From: Phormidesmis priestleyi
Lineage (GTDB): Bacteria > Cyanobacteriota > Cyanobacteriia > Phormidesmidales > Phormidesmidaceae
Length of the DNA: 19,044 nt
Reading direction: 5' to 3'
Assembly (NCBI GenBank): GCA_003242115.1
Contig: QBMP01000046.1
Location: forward strand, 1 to 19,044
Part shown: positions 10,897 through 15,914 of the stretch, in pieces
Numbering within the stretch: the stretch's first letter is position 1
Layout of the letters: each line of letters starts with the position of its first letter
The notes under the pieces: model-generated
What the model was told of the DNA's origin: nothing
Seen by the model: the letters and a program-made list of their open reading frames with translations, nothing else
Database searches by the model: none
Translations under genes and position numbers: made by a program

Positions 10897-11562
10897 GCGT
10901 TTCCTCAAAATCGCGCCGTGAAGGGCAAACGTTTAGACAGCAAAGGGGATGTAGAAAGTTAGAAGGCAGCCGAAAACATGGGCTAGCGTTGGCATAGCGC
11001 CAAGATTTCAAAGAGGGGCTATCAGTGGAACCCAAAGAACCAGAAGAGATAGAAGCCGAAGGTACATCGTTAAGATAAAACCCAAATAAAGGCGGCTAGG
11101 ACTGAAGAAAAGGGAAGGTAGCAACCAAAGTTGGGGGCATTAGGGGGGCGAAAAGGCCAAAACGAAAGCTCTTGTTAGTAATGAAGCCGATAAAGTCTTG
11201 ACTAAATGAAAGGTTCTGTGGCCTGATCCTAAAAATGTTAAGAATTCTAAACTTACGTTTAGCCAGGAAGAAAAGCTAGGAAATTTCAAGAGAAATCGCA
11301 GTGTATGATTGACCGATATAGAGTGAAAAATTGGTGGTGAAATCTCGCACCAAAAGCCTCAACTATTTGAGTAGCAAGGAAACCGAGTCCCTACTGACGA
11401 GTGAGAGCCACTGAAAATCGAGTTAGAGAATGCAAACAAGTATTTTTGTCTATATATCATAGTCTAAACTTGGATCTTAAAAATATAGAATTGTCAAGAC
11501 AGACAAGTTAACTACACCAAATTGATTATCCAAGCTGAGTGCCTGAGTGATAGCAGAATCGC
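10897..11562 (-). other. Long leader region between tatD and rpoB, no recognisable gene
   Basis: This 666-bp spacer lies between the minus-strand genes tatD and rpoB and most likely holds the main rpoB promoter and a long 5' leader. On the minus strand there is a TTGACA (11497-11492) and a TATGAT (11461-11456), but they are 30 bp apart and do not form one standard promoter. A 6-bp perfect stem CTAAAC/GTTTAG closed by a GTAA tetraloop lies at 11247-11262. A 19-codon Leu-rich open frame runs from 11067 to 11008. I saw no tRNA or known riboswitch. Confidence 0.5.
11456..11497 (-). promoter_or_regulatory. Candidate rpoB promoter region
   Basis: This AT-rich stretch on the minus strand holds a perfect TTGACA (11497-11492) and a TATGAT (11461-11456), plus a TATATT between them. 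The first two are too far apart (30 bp) for one promoter, so at most one of them is part of a real promoter with a weaker partner. A short inverted repeat TTGTC/GACAA (11491-11506) overlaps the TTGACA. If correct, the rpoB leader would be about 550 nt long. Confidence 0.3.
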
Positions 11563-12378
11563 TCACTTTGGCTGCTCATCTGGATAAGATAGTTCGTCGG
11601 GTAACCGGAACAGTCGCTGGGCGTTTTGGGTGGTTTGAATCGCTAGTTCAGATAAGGGAATACCTCTCAAGACTGCGACATGCTCGGCAACATGACGGAC
11701 AAAGGCAGGCTGATTACGTTTCTCTTTGCGCTGGGGGACAGGGGATAGGAACGGACAGTCTGTTTCTATAAGAATGCGATCGCTCGGCACCATTTGCGCT
11801 GAAGCACTCACTTGAGTGGCACTTTTGAACGTCACGATACCGCTAAAGCTGATAAAAAAGCCCAAATCCAGAAACTGCTGAGTTTCTTGTGGGCTGCCTG
11901 TCCAGCAATGCATAACGCCTGCTACCGGGCCATGCACTTGAAAGAAATCTTTCAGCAGTGCGGCCATCTCAGTCGCAGCCTCGCGGCAGTGAATGATGAC
12001 GGGCAAATCCAAAGCTTGGGCAACTTTTAGCTGAGCGATAAAAGCGCTTTGCTGAGTTTCTTTATTATTCGCTTTGAAGAAGTCCAGCCCCATTTCACCG
12101 ATGGCAACCACTTTAGGTTCGGAAGCCGCTAGCGTGGCAATTTGATCAGCCGTCTCGCCTTCTACCCACTTATCCATGTCCAGTGGGTGTAGACCTACGG
12201 CCATAGATACTTCTGGATAGCGATGAGCGATCGCCTGAATTTTGCCAAACTCACTGGGATCAACGCAAGAGTGAACTAAATGGGCCACTCCTGCCTGACG
12301 CCAAGCTCTAGCAACCTCATCTCTATCCGCATCAAAAGAATCAAAGTTGATATGAACGTGGGTATCTACTAAGCGCAT
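11563..12378 (-). CDS. tatD: TatD family metal-dependent hydrolase (deoxyribonuclease type)
   Basis: This 271-residue protein has the full set of metal ligands of the TatD amidohydrolase family on a TIM barrel: H7 and H9 (DTHVHI), E95 (IGEMGLDF), H130 (PVIIHCREA), H157 (GVMHCWTGS) and D207 ([10 protein letters not shown]). TatD proteins are cytoplasmic nucleases acting on DNA 3' ends and are linked to repair and DNA turnover; despite the name they are not needed for Tat export. The exact substrate here is not known. It lies 81 bp downstream of rpsT and upstream of rpoB on the same strand, an order common in cyanobacteria, so co-transcription with rpsT is likely. The ATG at 12378 gives the normal N-terminus MRLVDTHVH; no strong ribosome binding site precedes it. 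Confidence 0.93.
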   Translation of the reverse strand: MRLVDTHVHINFDSFDADRDEVARAWRQAGVAHLVHSCVDPSEFGKIQAIAHRYPEVSMAVGLHPLDMDKWVEGETADQIATLAASEPKVVAIGEMGLDFFKANNKETQQSAFIAQLKVAQALDLPVIIHCREAATEMAALLKDFFQVHGPVAGVMHCWTGSPQETQQFLDLGFFISFSGIVTFKSATQVSASAQMVPSDRILIETDCPFLSPVPQRKEKRNQPAFVRHVAEHVAVLRGIPLSELAIQTTQNAQRLFRLPDELSYPDEQPK

Positions 12379-12459
12379 ACTGTCATTGGTTAGGGCTGCA
12401 TTGGATCAGCAAGGCACATTCATATTCGCTTGGCTGTTTACTGGCAACTACTATTAGCT

Positions 12460-12804
12460 CTAAGCGCTGACCGCTTCGCTAGCAGATTCAGTGACGGCCG
12501 CTGTACTATTACTGTCGCTTTGTTCAGCAGCCTTGAGTAGCCTCGATAGCCGAGACTTTCGCCTAGCACCCGCGTTGCGGTGCAAAACGCCGCGCTTGAC
12601 GGCTTTGTCGATTTTGCTCACAGCTGCCGACAGTCTTTCTTGAACCAGTTGACTGCTCTCTGCCGAAGGAGCCGCTTCGTGAGTCGTAATTGCTTCCTGA
12701 TAGCGCTTCGTTAGCGTCTTTACAGCCGACTTATACGCCTTGTTGCGCAAGCGATTTCGCTCTGCAACTTGAATACGCTTAATCGCAGATTTAGTATTTG
12801 CCAT
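12460..12804 (-). CDS. rpsT: 30S ribosomal protein S20
   Basis: This 114-residue basic protein is S20, which binds 16S rRNA and helps assemble the small subunit. Family signatures are the start [26 protein letters not shown] and the block [18 protein letters not shown] near residues 69-87. The last 22 residues or so (after [12 protein letters not shown]) are a Ser/Glu/Ala-rich extension that makes it somewhat longer than typical bacterial S20. AAGGG lies about 7 nt upstream of the ATG at 12804. It is divergent from hisD and heads the run of minus-strand genes leading to rpoB. The 5' leader would be about 215 nt if the extended -10 box at 13029-13034 is its promoter, leaving room for autoregulation as in other bacteria. 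Confidence 0.96.
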   Translation of the reverse strand: MANTKSAIKRIQVAERNRLRNKAYKSAVKTLTKRYQEAITTHEAAPSAESSQLVQERLSAAVSKIDKAVKRGVLHRNAGARRKSRLSRLLKAAEQSDSNSTAAVTESASEAVSA

Positions 12805-12928
12805 TACTTGCCCTTACACTGCCCTTATCAATTTTTGTCTTCTTTATCATCTTTGAAGTCATTCAGATGTCTTGAGCTATTCAGCATAAGCTATTAAGCT
12901 AACCACCAAGGGTTTGACAATCAAGTTC

Positions 12929-12941
12929 TTTGACCGTCAAA
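12929..12941. promoter_or_regulatory. Perfect 13-bp palindrome TTTGAC-C-GTCAAA
   Basis: TTTGAC (12929-12934) and GTCAAA (12936-12941) are exact inverted repeats around one base. It lies about 90 bp inside the transcript expected from the rpsT -10 box at 13029-13034, and 270 bp upstream of hisD. It has the shape of a dimeric regulator site. It does not match the NtcA pattern GTA-N8-TAC. Confidence 0.4.
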
Positions 12942-13028
12942 TCTTTAGCTTATCAGTCGGCTTTTGTTCAGTGAATCGCCAAAGAAATAAGGATTTATCT
13001 GAAAAATTCAAGACAATTGGAGTAGCTG

Positions 13029-13034
13029 ATTATA
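13029..13034 (-). promoter_or_regulatory. Candidate extended -10 promoter for rpsT
   Basis: On the minus strand this reads TATAAT preceded by TGC, an extended -10 element with a perfect hexamer. The -35 region 17-18 bp upstream (GTCAAA/TGTCAA) is a poor match, as is often tolerated with an extended -10. It faces rpsT with a leader of about 215 nt. Confidence 0.5.
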
Positions 13035-13051
13035 GCACTGACCTTTGAGCT

Positions 13052-13080
13052 TTGACACTATAAAAACACATTTTTAGCAG
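13052..13080 (+). promoter_or_regulatory. Candidate hisD promoter
   Basis: A perfect -35 hexamer TTGACA (13052-13057) is followed after 17 bp by TAGCAG (13075-13080), a weak -10. It would give a leader of about 125 nt before the hisD ATG. The candidate rpsT -10 box on the other strand is only 17 bp away, so the two promoters would overlap back to back. Confidence 0.35.
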
Positions 13081-13113
13081 ATTTTCTGAGTGTCTAGCAG
13101 CGATAGGCGCTAT

Positions 13114-13133
13114 CTAAAGCGGCCTAAAGCGGC
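13114..13133. repeat. Perfect 10-bp tandem repeat in the hisD leader
   Basis: CTAAAGCGGC occurs twice in a row (13114-13123, 13124-13133), directly after a short GATAG/CTATC stem (13102-13114). No known binding site is recognised. Confidence 0.6.
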
Positions 13134-13155
13134 TGAAGAGCTGATCCTCCTAAGA

Positions 13156-13178
13156 ATTCCACGCTAAGCTGGTGGAAT
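13156..13178 (+). other. Hairpin just upstream of hisD
   Basis: ATTCCAC (13156-13162) pairs perfectly with GTGGAAT (13172-13178) around a 9-nt loop. It lies 33 bp before the hisD ATG, in the presumed leader. No T tract follows directly, although a run of eight T residues lies about 20 bp downstream at 13201. It may be an operator or an mRNA structure that influences translation. Confidence 0.5.
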
Positions 13179-13211
13179 ATTTCTAGGCAATCTAATTCCC
13201 TTTTTTTATAC

Positions 13212-14552
13212 ATGCTGCGAATTATCCATCAGCTCAGTGATGCTAGGGCCGAGTTGCGGCGCATTTGTGATCGCACCCACGACGCCCAAGTGACAGACGC
13301 CGAATCAACTGTTCGTGAAATTGTGGAGGCAGTAAGAACTAACGGTGATCAGGCATTGCTTCACTACACCGAGAAGTTTGACCATCAGCGGCTCACAGCG
13401 CAATCGCTCAGGGTAGATGGAGCGCAGCTAGATGCGGCCTATCAGCAGATTTCTCAAGGGCTGCTTAAAGCGATCAGAAAAGCCTGCAAAAATATTGAGC
13501 GATTCCATCGGCAACGGCTGCCAAAAAGCTGGGTGAGTTTTGAAGCAGATGGGGTGGTTTTGGGCAAACGCTACAGCCCGATGGCCAGCGCTGGGATCTA
13601 TGTGCCCGGCGGTCGCGCTAGCTACCCAAGCACGGTGATGATGAATGCCATTCCGGCGCAGGTGGCGGGCGTCGGGCGAATTGTGATGGTCACGCCTTTA
13701 GGCTCAGGCCGTTCAGGCGCAACTCATCAGCTTAGTCCGGCAGTTTTGGTCGCGGCGCAGGAGGCGGGCATTCAAGAGATTTATCAAGTGGGTGGGGCAC
13801 AGGCTATAGCGGCGCTTGCCTATGGCACGGCTACGATTCCTAAAGTAGATGTGATTACAGGCCCCGGCAATATTTACGTCACGCTGGCCAAAAAGCAGGT
13901 GTATGGCACTGTTGGGATTGATTCTTTAGCGGGCCCATCCGAGGTTTTGATCATTGCCGATCACACCGCTAACCCAGTCCATATCGCGGCTGATTTGCTT
14001 GCCCAAGCTGAGCATGATCCGTTAGCGGCGGCCATTTTAATTACCACCGATGACGCGCTTGCTAGAGCTGTGGATATTGAAGTGGCAAGGCAGCTCGAAA
14101 ATCACCCTCGCCAAACCCTGACTGAGAAAGCGATCGCAAACTATGGTCTAGCGGTGGTCGTACCTGATTTAGAAACAGCCGCTCAGCTCTCAGATATTTT
14201 TGCCCCAGAACACCTAGAGCTAGAAATTGAAGACCCTTGGGATCTGCTGCCTCAAATTCATCAAGCGGGCGCAATTTTTCTGGGTCATGACACTCCCGAA
14301 GCCGTCGGCGATTATTTAGCAGGGCCGAACCACACGCTGCCCACATCGGGCGCAGCCCGCTACGCATCGCCGCTGAGCACTGAGACATTTATGAAGCACA
14401 CTAGCTTGGTACAGTACACGCGATCAGCGCTGGCCAGTGTAGCGACAGATATTGACTTACTCACAGAAGCAGAAGGACTGCCGTCTCACGGTGATTCAGT
14501 CCGGCTGCGCGTCGAAGATGGCGGCGCTGAGGGTAAAGCTCACCGCAGTTAA
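13212..14552 (+). CDS. hisD: Histidinol dehydrogenase
   Basis: This 446-residue enzyme carries out the last two steps of histidine synthesis, oxidising L-histidinol to L-histidine with two NAD. Zinc ligands matching the family are Q265 and H268 (DLLAQAEHDP), D367 (EAVGDYLAGPNH) and H426 (LPSHGD). The catalytic pair E333-H334 lies in FAPEHLEL. The nucleotide-binding blocks YVPGGRASYPSTVMMN, GPGNIYVTLAKK and GIDSLAGPSEVLI are present. The length is normal for a single-function bacterial HisD, and no other his gene is nearby, as usual in cyanobacteria where the his genes are scattered. The ATG at 13212 gives a standard N-terminus (MLRIIHQLSD); no obvious ribosome binding site precedes it. It is divergent from rpsT and convergent with the broken gene at 14577. 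Confidence 0.97.
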   Translation: MLRIIHQLSDARAELRRICDRTHDAQVTDAESTVREIVEAVRTNGDQALLHYTEKFDHQRLTAQSLRVDGAQLDAAYQQISQGLLKAIRKACKNIERFHRQRLPKSWVSFEADGVVLGKRYSPMASAGIYVPGGRASYPSTVMMNAIPAQVAGVGRIVMVTPLGSGRSGATHQLSPAVLVAAQEAGIQEIYQVGGAQAIAALAYGTATIPKVDVITGPGNIYVTLAKKQVYGTVGIDSLAGPSEVLIIADHTANPVHIAADLLAQAEHDPLAAAILITTDDALARAVDIEVARQLENHPRQTLTEKAIANYGLAVVVPDLETAAQLSDIFAPEHLELEIEDPWDLLPQIHQAGAIFLGHDTPEAVGDYLAGPNHTLPTSGAARYASPLSTETFMKHTSLVQYTRSALASVATDIDLLTEAEGLPSHGDSVRLRVEDGGAEGKAHRS

Positions 14553-14576
14553 TCCTCACCGGCTCTAAATTGGCGG

Positions 14577-15224
14577 CTAACTTGTCAAATCACAGACCTG
14601 TAGCGGCAATGGCTGATGGGCGTAGATTCGCTGCCCGGTCAGGGTGCGAGTCAAAAAATAAAGTGGTAGAGGTTCTTGAAGGCACAAGGCAAAATCCGGT
14701 AGGGCAGTCGCTATAGCCCTCTCACCCACCTGTAAAAGCCTGCTGGGCAATTGCTGCCCTTGTGCCCTTAACATACCGATCCGCAGCTCCACTGAAGCAG
14801 CCCGAAGACACCAGTAGTCGCAGACATCCGTGATCGCTAACGGCGAATCCGGCGCATTGCACTGCGCTTTAGACCGAGCTTTAGACCGAGCTTTCAAGAA
14901 TGCAATTCCCTGCTCAAGGCCATGACTCAAATGCAAAAAGTTGTCTGTCTCTGTATCTAGTACCCATCGAATTAGCGACTCGAAGACTGCTTCAGCACCC
15001 TTTGCGGGGCTAGCGACAGAAAGACGCTCAATCACGCAAAGAGCCGGTCTAAGGATATGGATCGGATTGATTGAACTTGGGCCAATTGTGAAAGAGGGAC
15101 ACATAAGCACTTCAAATCGCCAGTCCCCCGTTCGGCCTCAAACCTGATTTAAATCCTGGTCAAGCCATTGCTGAATTTGATATTGCAGCAGCCGTATGAG
15201 TCCATCTAGCGGTTCATTGCTCAC
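14577..15224 (-). pseudogene. Unknown conserved-looking protein gene interrupted by an in-frame TGA
   Basis: I do not recognise the family. A frame starting at GTG 15224 reads 28 codons (SNEPLDGLIRLLQYQIQQWL...), meets TGA at 15140-15138, then continues in the same frame through GRTGDWRFEVLMCPSFTIGP to the TAG at 14577. The residues right after the TGA (GDWRFEVLM) look like true protein, and no start codon lies between the TGA and GTG 15110, which would begin in the middle of that strand. The whole would be about 215 residues, cytoplasmic, without signal peptide or membrane helix. Features seen are a middle part DNFLHLSHGLEQGIAFLKARSK, a 12-bp duplication giving KARSKARSK, and a C-terminal half with ELRIGMLRAQGQQLPSRLLQ. 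The TGA could be CGA (Arg) or TGG (Trp) mutated once, a sequencing error, or a true division into two small genes. It is convergent with hisD with a 24-bp gap. Confidence 0.6.
14867..14890 (-). repeat. 12-bp tandem duplication inside the broken gene
   Basis: CTTTAGACCGAG occurs twice head to tail (14867-14878, 14879-14890) and codes on the minus strand for the doubled KARS in KARSKARSK. The frame is kept. The exact identity of the copies suggests a recent slippage event. Confidence 0.8.
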
Positions 15225-15288
15225 GAGCTTATGATCAAAACCTCAAATCTCAACTTCAGAAACTCAGCGATCAAATTCTAGACCCTAC

Positions 15289-15331
15289 GCAATCGAAAAT
15301 AAACGGAGACAAAAAGCATTTATTCGATTGC
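15289..15331. repeat. Inverted repeat with 13-bp arms
   Basis: GCAATCGA plus ATAAA (15289-15303, with a 2-nt AA bulge) pairs with TTTAT plus TCGATTGC (15319-15331) around a 15-nt loop. It lies about 65 bp upstream of the GTG start of the broken minus-strand gene, so it may be part of its leader. No T tract flanks it as in a terminator. Confidence 0.6.
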
Positions 15332-15555
15332 CTATCGAGTTTTATACCGATTCGGCAGACTAATTTAAAATCCGCCATTTGGCTTAGGAAATAGCAAAAA
15401 TAATTGATGTTGTGCGATCGCTTCACGATAAATTCCGTAGATGCCCTGAGATACCCTAACAAAATCATCTAAATTCTCATCGTCTCTAAGTAGATACTAT
15501 GAGAGTATTCGACTCACTCACCAAGCAATATTGTTATCAATTAATCAGTTCAGTA

Positions 15556-15567
15556 TTTATCGATAAA
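15556..15567. promoter_or_regulatory. 12-bp perfect palindrome
   Basis: TTTATCGATAAA reads the same on both strands. It lies in the AT-rich spacer about 350 bp upstream of the caspase gene. A site of this length can arise by chance in AT-rich DNA, so a regulatory role is only a possibility. Confidence 0.25.
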
Positions 15568-15749
15568 ACTCTTTCAATTTTAATGAATCAACCTTTTTTG
15601 CTATAGAAAAAGCAAGTCAAAGACCTTGTTTATTTCTCAACAGCATTTGTCTATCATTCTTTTAGAAACTACTTTTGATTAGGCTCTTTCGATCAATTTC
15701 TGTTAATTAGTTCAAGAGAAATTTTTTATGTGTCGAATCAGTTGCTTTT

Positions 15750-15787
15750 GCAAGCGTGAATAGCATCGTGTTGCTAATCACGCTTGC
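15750..15787. other. 38-nt near-perfect hairpin upstream of the caspase gene
   Basis: GCAAGCGTGA (15750-15759) pairs perfectly with TCACGCTTGC (15778-15787). After one A/A mismatch, TAGCA (15761-15765) pairs with TGCTA (15772-15776), leaving a 6-nt loop TCGTGT. The total is 15 base pairs. It is 127 bp upstream of the caspase ATG. Neither strand has a T tract after the stem, so it is not a standard rho-independent terminator. An operator, an attenuating leader structure or a remnant of a mobile element end are possible. Confidence 0.75.
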
Positions 15788-15914
15788 CAACAGCCTCGCT
15801 GCCTAAGTAAGCGAATCTCAACTTCATCACTCCGCACAGCGTCAGCCCAAATCTGAGCCCTCATCAGGCCAGCTAAAGCCAGCGCGCTTACTTTTCCAAA
15901 GGGTGTTTTACGTC

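Larger units (their letters stand above)
12805..13211. promoter_or_regulatory. Divergent control region between rpsT and hisD
   Basis: This 407-bp spacer contains no gene. It must hold the promoters for rpsT (minus) and hisD (plus). TTTGAC occurs several times (12913, 12929 and 13051). The other elements visible in it, a palindrome, two promoter candidates, a short tandem repeat and a hairpin, are listed separately. Confidence 0.7.
15225..15914. other. AT-rich spacer upstream of the caspase gene, no convincing gene
   Basis: This 690-bp region separates the broken minus-strand gene from the plus-strand caspase gene. It is clearly richer in A and T than the flanking genes. A 65-codon minus-strand frame at 15271-15468 has no supporting ribosome site or family signs and overlaps an inverted repeat. 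Two long inverted repeats and one 12-bp palindrome are listed separately. A HIP1 site lies at 15414-15421. No clear promoter pair could be assigned. Confidence 0.6.

Noticed and set aside
10897..10908. RpoB start at TTG 10908, adding four residues
   Set aside because: The TTG overlaps the GAGG ribosome binding site that serves the ATG at 10896.
14062..14388. 108-codon minus-strand frame
   Set aside because: Antisense to conserved hisD blocks with zinc and catalytic residues; a shadow frame.
15138..15140. TGA as selenocysteine codon
   Set aside because: No selenocysteine insertion structure or selenium genes are visible, and cyanobacteria are not generally known to use selenocysteine; a nonsense mutation or separate genes are simpler.
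15271..15468. 65-codon minus-strand frame in the AT-rich spacer
   Set aside because: Composition is not protein-like, no good ribosome binding site, it overlaps an inverted repeat and a HIP1 site, and no family is recognisable.
15750..15787. Rho-independent terminator
   Set aside because: The stem is strong but neither strand has a T tract after it.
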